A stretch of 6,688 nt of DNA from an uncultured Pseudomonadota bacterium. Its GTDB lineage: Bacteria > Desulfobacterota_B > Binatia > UBA9968. Both the position numbers and the translations under genes were made by a program. The stretch covers positions 1 through 6,688 of the forward strand of contig CAMLCX010000272.1 of the NCBI GenBank assembly GCA_946478635.1, read 5' to 3'. Positions within the stretch are counted from its first letter, which is position 1. The number at the start of each line of letters is the position of its first letter. Of the stretch, positions 1 through 6,048 are shown piece after piece. Under the pieces are notes generated by a model. The model worked only from the letters and a program-made list of their open reading frames with translations, was not told the DNA's origin and ran no database searches.

Positions 1-1
1 T

Positions 2-259
2 GCCCGCAAGCACAAAATCCCGCTGCGCTACTTTGTGATCGGCGACAAGAGCAAACATGCCCAAGCGGAAAAGCTTCGCCCGGTCGATCCCAAGTTCCGA
101 GGGGTATTTGCCATTTTTGTCGCCAAAGCTCCGGCCCTGGTCTGGCAAGCGAAAAACAATCACAACGCCAAAGTGGTGGTGCGCCGGGCGAAGAACTGGC
201 CGCTGGTTTATCATTACCATTTCCACATAGTCGACCCAGAGTGGGGACACGGACAGTAA
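2..259 (+). CDS. 3' end of an unidentified protein, probably prematurely truncated
   Basis: An open frame enters from the left edge (first full codon at base 2) and runs 85 codons to a TAA at 257-259. The real start lies outside the window; the GTG at 35 is internal to the frame. The product is basic, with many Lys, Arg, His and Trp residues, and ends in an aromatic/His segment (WPLVYHYHFHIVDPEWGH) followed by GQ and the stop. I recall this segment from long uncharacterised bacterial proteins that continue past DPEWGH with a further conserved stretch, so this copy seems cut short at its C-terminus. Reading the other frames just after base 250 shows no obvious resumption of such a tail; one runs to a TGA at 322-324. 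No function can be assigned. The coding call is fair, the truncation call weaker. Confidence 0.6.
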   Translation, partial: ARKHKIPLRYFVIGDKSKHAQAEKLRPVDPKFRGVFAIFVAKAPALVWQAKNNHNAKVVVRRAKNWPLVYHYHFHIVDPEWGHGQ

Positions 260-457
260 ATGACCCGTTGTTAACACAACAGCTTGCCACCCTGATTCAG
301 CCGATATATGAGCTAGCGCCGTGATCGAACTACTCGAAATGATCGTGGCTGCCGTGAGAAAGCAAGTATTGATTTGCGTAGTCAACCGTGATTAGAGTTT
401 CTTCCTCGAAGAAAAAACCACTCTCGGAAGTTTGTTTAAAGTGAGCAGGACGCGATC

Positions 458-670
458 ATGATAGACGTAAGCTTGAAGGGAGTTCGCTGCCGCGCAGCGG
501 GCGAGATTCTAGATATCGATGGCACCATCGGGGCTTCGACCGAAGGGACGATTGTTTATGAACTCGAAGGCGAGGGCGGACAGCTTGTCAACGTGCACTG
601 GGATGACGGCACGCGCTCGCTGGTTTCTTCTGAAGAGATCATCATTACAGATCTCGTCACTTGGAATTAA
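458..670 (+). CDS. Small acidic conserved protein, probable SH3/KOW-like beta-barrel
   Basis: A 70-residue protein starting at ATG 458, with an AGGA ribosome binding site at 447-450, seven bases upstream. It has no signal peptide or membrane segment, so it is probably cytoplasmic. It is rich in Asp, Glu, Gly and Val/Ile in short alternating strands: KGVRCRAAGEILDID (7-21), a turn with the GTIGASTEGTIVYEL segment (22-36), then LVNVHWDDGTRSLVSSEEI (43-61). The tryptophan-Asp-Asp-Gly hairpin is typical of small SH3-like barrels. I recall similar short stand-alone proteins in environmental bacteria, none with an established role. The gene stands alone; nothing next to it suggests a partner. The ATG and ribosome binding site make the call fairly good; the fold is inferred from pattern only. 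Confidence 0.7.
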   Translation: MIDVSLKGVRCRAAGEILDIDGTIGASTEGTIVYELEGEGGQLVNVHWDDGTRSLVSSEEIIITDLVTWN

Positions 671-715
671 TCGAGTCCTCACCGCTTATCTCCGCCTGAA
701 TGTACTTGCCGTTGC

Positions 716-735
716 CGCGCAGCCGACGCTGCGCG
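716..735 (+). terminator. Compact GC-rich hairpin downstream of the small protein gene
   Basis: Perfect 8-base-pair stem (CGCGCAGC / GCTGCGCG) closed by a CGAC loop, 45 bases after the stop codon at 668-670. Its position fits a transcript 3' end. There is no T-run after the stem, so it is not a classical intrinsic terminator and may act only as a stabilising 3' stem. Confidence 0.35.
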
Positions 736-800
736 AGAAGTTTGGCTCTCCCTTGATGCGCGTTTGGGAGGTGCCGGGAAATGCCGGACACGGCGCTCAT

Positions 801-873
801 CACTCCGACCCTCTCTTTTCCCTCCTTCATCAACTCCTTTCCTGAAAGTAGAGGGATGAAAGAGGGTCGAGTG
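801..873. repeat. Long imperfect inverted repeat (REP-like hairpin)
   Basis: The arm at 801-824 pairs with 851-873. CACTC pairs with GAGTG, then GACCCTCT (807-814) with AGAGGGTC (861-868), then a T/C-rich part with GAGGGATGAA (851-860). This gives about 22 pairs with single-base bulges and a loop of about 26 bases. No T-tract follows. The size and pyrimidine/purine asymmetry look like an intergenic REP or small palindromic element, but only one copy is in the window, so repetition in the genome is unproven. Confidence 0.45.
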
Positions 874-984
874 ACGAGGAGTTCAATTTAACAATAGCAA
901 ACAGGTTAACGGAGGTGAGTTTGGAAAAAACTTCGTTGGTTCTCTGTAACTCTTTGTCGATCTGTGCGTTTAAGCAGGAAGTAG

Positions 985-1202
985 TATAGAGTCGACGGGT
1001 CGTACCCGGGCGGAAATAGCTCGAGCCGGTCGCTGGACTGGACGCGGGCGGGCCGGGACGTGCGGCATTTCTCGGCGACCACCGATCTCTATCCGGTGGT
1101 CTCGGACGTCTATCCGATAAAAAGCGTGCCGCGGGATCCGACTTAGTTGCGGTCGTCATCGCCCTGTTGTTGCCCATCGTGCTGTTTCAATTTTTGAAAT
1201 AG
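985..1202 (+). pseudogene. Frameshifted remnant of a membrane-protein C-terminus
   Basis: Two overlapping open pieces look like one broken protein. Frame 1 (985-1146) begins right after a TAG at 982-984 with no start codon and reads DGSYPGGNSSSRSLDWTRAG, then DVRHFSATTDLYPVVSDVYPIKSVPRDP, then TAG. Shifting by one base near 1140 opens the next frame, which gives DLVAVVIALLLPIVLFQFLK and TAG at 1200-1202, a clear hydrophobic terminal helix. I recall the pattern LYPVVSxVYxM..VP.D followed by a hydrophobic LLP helix from the C-termini of uncharacterised multi-pass bacterial membrane proteins. That match is from memory. No 5' part of the gene is visible upstream, so this is read as a decayed 3' fragment. 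A sequencing error could explain the frameshift but not the missing front. Confidence 0.5.
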
Positions 1203-1254
1203 CGTTTAATGTGATTTTGCCTGATCTGTTCAAGCTGTTCCTTTAAGCATTTTT

Positions 1255-1261
1255 GGAGAGG
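1255..1261 (+). promoter_or_regulatory. Ribosome binding site that fixes the lipoprotein start
   Basis: GGAGAGG lies nine bases before the ATG at 1271. It rules out the in-frame TTG at 1253, which overlaps this site and has no ribosome binding site of its own. Confidence 0.7.
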
Positions 1262-1270
1262 AAAACATTG

Positions 1271-2011
1271 ATGTTCCAATACGCGATGCGTTTCACGCAG
1301 TTAGCGCTAGCCGGGTTTTGTCTTACCGCGTGTGGCCAGACGGGAATTCGCAACGCGGCTCAGACGAACGAAAAAAACCTGCCCAAGCCCACCCGCATAC
1401 TCATCTACGACTTCGCGGTAAGCGAGCGGGACGTTTTTGAATACCAGGGAATTATGCGGCAGCAGCCGGCGGTGAAAGATCCCAAGGAACGCGAGCGGCA
1501 AGTCGCTCAAGAGGTGAGGGACGCTCTCGCTGAAGAAGTTGCGGATGGTTTGCGCAAGTTGGGATTCACTGTCGAGCGCGTGAGCCGCGGCACTGCGGCG
1601 ACCGGCAACGAACTGCTCATCGACGGGCAATTTCTTGCGGTCGACGAAGGCAATCCGTTGCGGCGGTTGGTGATCGGCTTTGGCTCGGGGACGTCGACGG
1701 TTGAGTCGCGGGCACAGGTATATCAGGGCGGCAGTACGAGGAGGATGCTCGAATTTAGCACTCATTCGGACAGCGGCAAGCTTCCCGGTGCGGCGCCGGC
1801 CTTTGGCGCCGGAGTTGCGGTTCAGGGTGGTGTAACGGCGGGAATGGTCGTTGCAAATGCGGCTGTTTCTGGCGTCAAGACTTACAAATCGGATGTGGCG
1901 AGGATGGCTGCTGAGAGCGGCGACCAAGTAGTGCGCTACTTGTCGGAGTTCTTTGCTCAACAGGGCTGGATCCGTGCCGACCAAGTGAGAAAGGCGCGCA
2001 TCGCATATTAA
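1271..2011 (+). CDS. DUF4410-type outer-envelope lipoprotein
   Basis: A 246-residue protein. The N-terminus (MFQYAMRFTQLALAGFCLTAC) is a short signal peptide ending in a lipobox, L18-T-A-C21, so Cys21 should be lipidated and the protein anchored in the envelope on the periplasmic side. The mature part has the marks of DUF4410 proteins: RILIYDFAVSERDV at 42-55, a charged helix around 71-97 ending in LRKLGFTVERV (94-104), and LLIDGQFLAVDEGN (115-128) followed by LRRLVIGFGSGTSTV (130-144). An Ala/Gly-rich region and a C-terminal helix follow. DUF4410 has no established biochemical role. Neighbours give no clue: a decayed gene lies upstream, and the receptor operon downstream has its own promoter after a 267-base gap. 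The family call is confident, the function unknown. Confidence 0.88.
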   Translation: MFQYAMRFTQLALAGFCLTACGQTGIRNAAQTNEKNLPKPTRILIYDFAVSERDVFEYQGIMRQQPAVKDPKERERQVAQEVRDALAEEVADGLRKLGFTVERVSRGTAATGNELLIDGQFLAVDEGNPLRRLVIGFGSGTSTVESRAQVYQGGSTRRMLEFSTHSDSGKLPGAAPAFGAGVAVQGGVTAGMVVANAAVSGVKTYKSDVARMAAESGDQVVRYLSEFFAQQGWIRADQVRKARIAY

Positions 2012-2103
2012 AAAGGTCCGCCGTATGTGCACGGTGAGAAAATGCCGTGATCCATCGCGACCCTGTGTCGGCAATCCCATGATCCAAGCGGAGGAAAATA
2101 GCT

Positions 2104-2148
2104 ATGTCGTGGGCGAGTAGAGGACCTTGGTTACCAAGCAGTGTTTGA
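2104..2148 (+). other. Possible 14-codon leader ORF ahead of the receptor operon
   Basis: An ATG at 2104 has a good GGAGG (2090-2094) nine bases upstream. It reads MSWASRGPWLPSSV and stops at TGA, followed at once by TAG. It could be a leader peptide, the start of a decayed gene, or chance. It lies upstream of the predicted operon promoter at 2216-2244, so a role as attenuator would need an earlier promoter. Confidence 0.2.
2126..2138. promoter_or_regulatory. 13-base palindrome, possible operator
   Basis: CTTGGT-T-ACCAAG is a perfect dyad around one central base, about 90 bases upstream of the likely operon promoter. The size suits a dimeric repressor or activator site, but it could be chance; no regulator gene is in the window. 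Confidence 0.25.
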
Positions 2149-2215
2149 TAGCAAAGGTGGCTGGAAGCTGAAATGCCGCGGCAGCGTGTGTGACGACGGT
2201 CCGTGCAATTCCGGC

Positions 2216-2244
2216 TTGACACGACCGGGCCTTTTCCTTAAATT
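2216..2244 (+). promoter_or_regulatory. Sigma70-like promoter for the three-receptor operon
   Basis: A perfect -35 box TTGACA (2216-2221) is followed by a 17-base spacer and TAAATT (2239-2244), which matches four of six bases of the -10 consensus. Transcription would begin near 2251, giving a leader of about 28 bases before the ATG at 2279, with an AGGAG ribosome binding site at 2264-2268. Confidence 0.5.
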
Positions 2245-2278
2245 CGCGCAGCTTTGCCGCGACAGGAGAGACCGAATC

Positions 2279-3307
2279 ATGAAGACACGTCGTGCATCCT
2301 TAAGCGCCGCAATTGTCGGTTTGGTACTATGCGGCGCCACATGGACCTGCGCGCAGGAGCCCTTCTATAAGGGTAAAACCATCCGCATGATCGTCGGTAC
2401 TTCCGCAGGCGGCGGCTTCGACACCTACACGCGCACGCTGACGCGCCACTTCGGCAAGCATGTTCCCGGGCAACCGGCCATCGTGGTCGAAAATATGCCC
2501 GGCGCCGGCCATCTGATCGCCGCCAATCACATGTACAAGGTGGCCAAACCGGACGGCCTCACCCTCGGTCACTTTCACGGCGGTTGGTTTCTCTATGAAC
2601 TGTTCAAACGCCCCGGCATCGAGTTCGAAGCCACCAAATTTGAATTTCTTGGCTCGCCGATCAAGGAGAGCCGCGCCTGCGCGTTTACCAAAGCAAGCGG
2701 TATCACCAGCGTTGAACGATGGCTGGCATCGAAGACGCCGGTAAAATTAGGCGGCATCGGCGGTGGCGCGCCCGATGACATGGCGCGCATGCTCGCGGCG
2801 ACAACGGCGCTGCCGATCCAACTGGTGAGCGGCTACAAGGGCACGGCGGAGATTCGCCTCGCTGCCGAAAGCGGCGAGCTCGCCGGCGGTTGCTGGACTT
2901 GGGACTCCATCCGGGCGACCTGGAGCAAAGCAATCCAATCGGGGGAGGCCATTGTCGTGCTCCAGGCAGTGGCGAAACCACATCCTGAGCTGCCCAACGT
3001 GCCGCTGGCTCAAAATCTCGCGAAGACAGATGAAGGACGCCAACTGCTGCAGGCCGGCGTTCAAGACCCGGCCAACTTCTATCGCCCGTATGTCGCGCCG
3101 CCGCGCACGCCAAAACAGCAGGTGGAAATCCTGCGGCACGCCTTTGACGCAACCATGAAAGACCCGGACTTTCTAGCCGATGCAAAAAAGGCCAAACTCG
3201 ATATCGAGCCCATTACCGGGCAAGAGATGGAACAAACCATCGCCCGGCTTTTCAAACTTGATCCCGCTTTGGTGGCAAAACTCAAGAACATTTTGAATCC
3301 GAGTTGA
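2279..3307 (+). CDS. Tripartite tricarboxylate transporter substrate-binding protein (TctC/Bug family), receptor 1
   Basis: A 342-residue periplasmic binding protein. The ATG is supported by AGGAG at 2264-2268; in-frame upstream codons (for example GTG 2141) lack a site and would spoil the signal peptide. The Sec signal runs to about A25 (TCA before QE). Bug-family marks are IRMIVGTSAGGGFDTYTR (35-52), VVENMPGAG (69-77), KPDGLT (90-95) and VSGYKGTAEIRLA (183-195), followed by a C-terminal helix with the KDPDFLADAKKAKLDI segment. Family members bind small organic acids in a cleft and deliver them to TctA/TctB permeases or to sensors; the ligand here cannot be read. Compared with the two downstream paralogs it differs at 128-136 (KESRACAF) and 203-209 (GGCWTWD), so a different ligand is likely. 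It is first of three tandem copies, 33 bases before the next. No permease gene is visible. Confidence 0.92.
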   Translation: MKTRRASLSAAIVGLVLCGATWTCAQEPFYKGKTIRMIVGTSAGGGFDTYTRTLTRHFGKHVPGQPAIVVENMPGAGHLIAANHMYKVAKPDGLTLGHFHGGWFLYELFKRPGIEFEATKFEFLGSPIKESRACAFTKASGITSVERWLASKTPVKLGGIGGGAPDDMARMLAATTALPIQLVSGYKGTAEIRLAAESGELAGGCWTWDSIRATWSKAIQSGEAIVVLQAVAKPHPELPNVPLAQNLAKTDEGRQLLQAGVQDPANFYRPYVAPPRTPKQQVEILRHAFDATMKDPDFLADAKKAKLDIEPITGQEMEQTIARLFKLDPALVAKLKNILNPS

Positions 3308-3324
3308 GCTGCTGTCGTCAAAAT

Positions 3325-3332
3325 GGAAAGGA
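3325..3332 (+). promoter_or_regulatory. Ribosome binding site that fixes the start of receptor 2
   Basis: GGAAAGGA lies eight bases before the ATG at 3341. It overlaps the alternative in-frame ATG at 3323, which therefore cannot use it. Confidence 0.6.
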
Positions 3333-3340
3333 ATGCGTCT

Positions 3341-4363
3341 ATGAAAAACTTCGTGACCCTGCTGCTCTTAATATTGAGTCTTTTGGTTTTCGGCGAAGAC
3401 CGCACCTTTGCTCAGGCAAATTTCTACGAGGGCAAATCCATCCGCATCATCGTCGGTTTTAGCGCCGGCGGAGGTTACGACGCCTACACACGCACGCTCG
3501 CGCGCCACATGGGCAAACATATTCCCGGCAATCCGGCAATCGTTGTCGAGAACATGCCCGGCGCCGGCAGCATGATCTCAGCCAACTACTCTTACAAAGC
3601 GGCGAGACCCGACGGTCTGACAATCGGACATTTTATCGGCGGGCTCTTTTTGCAGCAGCTTTTACGCAAGCCCGGGATCGAGTTCGATGCCGCTCGATTT
3701 CAATTCGTTGGCGTTCCCGCACAAGACCATTTCGTTCTGGGCGTCTCCAAGTCCAGCGGCATCACTGATCTCGACTCGTGGCTCGCTTCCAAGCAGGTCG
3801 TGAAATTTGGCGGCGTCGCCACCGGCTCGGGCACCGACGATTTTCCCAACCTGCTCCGAGCGACTATCGGATTGCCGGCGCAGATGGTCTCGGGCTACAA
3901 AGGCACGGCCGATGTTCGTCTGGCGTTTAACAGCGGCGAAATCGCCGGCCTCAGCAATTCCTGGGAGTCGACCAAATCGACCTGGCGCAAAGAACTGGAG
4001 GGCGGCGATCTGAAACTTATCGTGGCGGCGACTCTCAGGCCTCATCCCGAGCTGCCAAAGTTGCCGCTGGCGATTAATTACGCCAAAACGGAAGAAGCGA
4101 AGCAGCTCATTTCGACGGTCGCGCGCGTGCACGGTCCGACGGTGCGGCCCTACGTTTTGCCGCCCAATACGCCCGCCGACCGCGTGCAGATCATTCGCAA
4201 GGCTTTTATGGACACGATGAAAGATCCCGAATTTCTCGCCGAGGCGAAAAAGGCCAATCTCGACATCAATCCCGACGACGGCGCGACGCTGGAGCAGAAC
4301 GTGAAGGAGATTTTGAAACTCGAGCCGGCTCTCGTCGCCAAGCTAAAAGAGATTCTCAAGTAG
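3341..4363 (+). CDS. Tripartite tricarboxylate transporter substrate-binding protein (TctC/Bug family), receptor 2
   Basis: A 340-residue paralog of its neighbours. From ATG 3341 the N-terminus is a clean signal peptide (basic start, a Leu-rich core at 7-17, cleavage after TFA at about 24). Starting at 3323 would add six residues before it. Conserved Bug blocks are IRIIVGFSAGGGYDAYTR (34-51), IVVENMPGAG (67-76), RPDGLTIGHF and MVSGYKGTADVRLAF (from about 182). The loops at QDHFVLGV and LSNSWESTKSTW nearly match those of the third gene (QDNFIIGV; TSNAWESTKSTW), so the pair may share a ligand class. The gene sits mid-operon, 33 bases after receptor 1 and 57 bases before receptor 3; the second gap can form only a weak interrupted stem (GCGA..GGCG with CGCC..TCGC, 4364-4397). 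Carboxylate binding is the family norm; the true substrate is unknown. Confidence 0.92.
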   Translation: MKNFVTLLLLILSLLVFGEDRTFAQANFYEGKSIRIIVGFSAGGGYDAYTRTLARHMGKHIPGNPAIVVENMPGAGSMISANYSYKAARPDGLTIGHFIGGLFLQQLLRKPGIEFDAARFQFVGVPAQDHFVLGVSKSSGITDLDSWLASKQVVKFGGVATGSGTDDFPNLLRATIGLPAQMVSGYKGTADVRLAFNSGEIAGLSNSWESTKSTWRKELEGGDLKLIVAATLRPHPELPKLPLAINYAKTEEAKQLISTVARVHGPTVRPYVLPPNTPADRVQIIRKAFMDTMKDPEFLAEAKKANLDINPDDGATLEQNVKEILKLEPALVAKLKEILK

Positions 4364-4420
4364 GCGAGCAGGCGGACATGAAACATTCGCCGATCGCTAC
4401 AACATAATGAAGGACACGAC

Positions 4421-5449
4421 ATGAGCAAAATCAAAACCCTTCTGTTTGTGATCTGTATTGGCCTGACGTTTCCCGCTGTTCAGGTCGGCGGCGCGGACTC
4501 GGCGAAGTCGTACGAAGGAAAGACTGTTCGCATCATCGTCGGCTTGGCAGCCGGGGGTGGCTACGATCTTTACGCACGGACGCTTGCCCGCCACCTCGGC
4601 AAACATATTCCAGGGAATCCGGCGGTTGTTGTTGAAAACATGACCGGCGCTGGAAGCATCATCGCGGCCAATTATCTGTACAAGATTGCCAAGCCGGATG
4701 GCCTGACCATTGCGCACTATCTCGGCGGTATCGCTCTGCAACAACTGCTGGGTAAATCCGGAATCGAATTCGACGCGCGCAGATTCAGATACATCGGCGT
4801 GCCGGCGCAGGATAACTTTATCATCGGCGTGCATAAATCGACGGGTATCACCGACGTCAACGCTTGGATCGCGTCCAAACAAATCGTCAAGTTTGGCGGT
4901 ATTGGTCCGGGCGCGGGCAGCGACGATATTCCCAAAATATTGGCGGCGACGATCAACCTTCCCGCCCAGGTGGTTTCCGGCTACAAGGGAACCGCGGACA
5001 CGCGCTTGGCTTTCAATAACGGTGAAGTCCAAGCGACCAGCAACGCGTGGGAGTCGACGAAATCCACGTGGAAAAATGAGCTCAATTCCGGCATGCTCAA
5101 GGTGGTCTTGCAGGCGAATCTCAAGTCGCACCCGGAGTTGAAGAATATTCCCGTCTCCTACGAAATGGCGAAAACCGACGAAGCCAAGACCCTCATGGCG
5201 ACGGTCTTGCGCGCCAATAGCCCGACGGTCCGTCCTTTCATGGCGCCGCCGGGTACGCCCGAGGAGCTGGTGCAGATCTTGCGCAAAGCGTTCATGGCAA
5301 CGATGGCTGACCCGGAACTCTTGGCGGAAACGAAGAAGGCAAACCTCGACATCAATCCGCTCGACGGCGCCGAGCTCGAACAACACATCAAAGAAATCTT
5401 CAAACTCGACGCCGCTCAGATCGCAAAACTCAAAGAAATTCTGAAATAA
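4421..5449 (+). CDS. Tripartite tricarboxylate transporter substrate-binding protein (TctC/Bug family), receptor 3
   Basis: A 342-residue protein with AAGGA at 4410-4414, six bases before the ATG. The signal peptide has Lys3/Lys5, a hydrophobic core at 7-22 and a likely cut after GGA (25). Family blocks are VRIIVGLAAGGGYDLYAR (36-53), VVVENMTGAG with Thr in place of the Pro found in the other two copies, KPDGLTIAHY and VVSGYKGTADTRLAF. The C-terminus ends in KLKEILK, as receptor 2 does, which supports recent descent of the two from one gene. Last of the tandem array; the stop is followed by a small hairpin at 5459-5476 and then unrelated copper-type genes. Without TctA/TctB nearby it must either share permeases encoded elsewhere or serve in sensing; this is inference. 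Confidence 0.92.
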   Translation: MSKIKTLLFVICIGLTFPAVQVGGADSAKSYEGKTVRIIVGLAAGGGYDLYARTLARHLGKHIPGNPAVVVENMTGAGSIIAANYLYKIAKPDGLTIAHYLGGIALQQLLGKSGIEFDARRFRYIGVPAQDNFIIGVHKSTGITDVNAWIASKQIVKFGGIGPGAGSDDIPKILAATINLPAQVVSGYKGTADTRLAFNNGEVQATSNAWESTKSTWKNELNSGMLKVVLQANLKSHPELKNIPVSYEMAKTDEAKTLMATVLRANSPTVRPFMAPPGTPEELVQILRKAFMATMADPELLAETKKANLDINPLDGAELEQHIKEIFKLDAAQIAKLKEILK

Positions 5450-5458
5450 AAACTGTCC

Positions 5459-5476
5459 ATTCAAGCCGTCTTGAAT
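5459..5476 (+). terminator. Small hairpin at the end of the receptor operon
   Basis: ATTCAAG / CTTGAAT form a perfect 7-base-pair stem with a CCGT loop, ten bases after the receptor 3 stop. It is AT-rich and lacks a trailing T-run, so it would be a weak terminator; it could equally be a palindromic protein site ahead of the next gene. Confidence 0.3.
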
Positions 5477-5513
5477 TAAGCGGGAGCATAAGGCAAGCTT
5501 TCCAAAGTTCACA

Positions 5514-5897
5514 ATGAAACGTCTGGTTTCCATCGTCAGCTGTTTGTTCGTGCTTTTGGCTGGTGTTACTGCGTTGTGGGCTGGTTGTACGCGACTCTCT
5601 TTCGCCGCCGATGACGATCGCCGGGCTGCTGTTTTTCACTCCACCCACGACCGCCAGTCGGGCTCTCATCACGAACACTCGGATAAGGCCCGCGTTCACT
5701 GCCCTATTGAAGAGTGGTACGTTCCGACAGCGGTGTTTTCGTCAAAACTCCATCACGAGTCAGAACGACTTGTAAAATGGTGTGCCGCCGAATCAACTTC
5801 TTGTCTGGGTGATGGTACATCGCATAGTTTCGTACACGGTCCTCCGATTTTCTCTGTAAGTAGTCCGCATATCTTCCTGTCCGTTCTTCGTATCTAG
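5514..5897 (+). CDS. Small exported His/Cys-containing protein, possible metal handling
   Basis: A 127-residue protein from ATG 5514. Residues 1-31 form a signal peptide (Lys2/Arg3, a core about 5-22, possible cut in SFA-A near 31). WAGC at 22-25 looks like a lipobox but has Trp where a small aliphatic residue is usual, so lipidation is doubtful. The mature part is His-rich near its start: H42, H45, HHEH (52-55), then HC at 62-63. More follow later (H80, H81, H104, H108, H119; C90, C97), which would suit metal binding. It ends in GPPIF and SPHIFLSVLRI; I recall this kind of tail in short uncharacterised exported proteins of environmental bacteria. No good ribosome binding site is seen (AAGG at 5490-5493 is 20 bases away), which lowers certainty. 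The next gene encodes a cytochrome with a copper domain, so a role in copper handling is plausible but inferred. Confidence 0.62.
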   Translation: MKRLVSIVSCLFVLLAGVTALWAGCTRLSFAADDDRRAAVFHSTHDRQSGSHHEHSDKARVHCPIEEWYVPTAVFSSKLHHESERLVKWCAAESTSCLGDGTSHSFVHGPPIFSVSSPHIFLSVLRI

Positions 5898-6048
5898 CTC
5901 GTCTTTTCCGGCTTTGCTCGGTTCGTCCGCTCCTCGGCGGTTTGTTTGCTCGTTCATCGAGGCAACTAATAGGCCGTCCCGAATGGACGAAAATCGGTCT
6001 TCGCGCGTCAACAATTGTCGGGTCAGTCATAAGGAGGTGTTGGTCGTC

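Larger units (their letters stand above)
671..984. other. Non-coding stretch after the small protein gene
   Basis: About 310 bases with no convincing gene on either strand. Open frames here lack ribosome binding sites and give low-complexity, Arg/Ser/Pro-rich products. The stretch contains two inverted repeats, listed separately (716-735 and 801-873). The rest, about 874-984, shows nothing recognisable. A degenerate gene remnant follows directly from 985. Confidence 0.5.

Noticed and set aside
398..414. TTTCTTC/GAAGAAA 7-bp hairpin with a 3-base loop
   Set aside because: It is AT-rich and weak, with A-rich rather than T-rich flanking on the + strand and no suitable gene end beside it; probably chance.
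519..845. A 108-codon + frame overlapping the small protein gene
   Set aside because: It overlaps the better-supported 458-670 gene in another frame and its product looks like a frame shadow.
830..1177. A 115-codon minus-strand frame over the decayed region
   Set aside because: Arg/Pro/Ser-rich low-complexity product with no family resemblance, whereas the + strand pieces at 985-1202 resemble a membrane-protein tail.
1217..1247. Possible promoter TTGCCT / TTTAAG before the lipoprotein gene
   Set aside because: The 19-base spacer and poor -10 match are too weak to list.
1307..2080. A 257-codon minus-strand frame over the lipoprotein gene
   Set aside because: It is Arg/His-rich with no motifs and lies fully opposite a DUF4410 gene with lipobox and ribosome binding site.
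2141..2278. Upstream GTG extension of receptor 1
   Set aside because: It would place 46 residues before a normal signal peptide and would include the promoter; the ATG at 2279 has a proper ribosome binding site.
4397..5533. A 378-codon open frame on the minus strand across receptor 3
   Set aside because: It is the antisense shadow of a clear Bug-family gene. The product is Arg/Asp/Phe-rich with no recognisable domain or signal, and the + strand has the ribosome binding site, signal peptide and family motifs.
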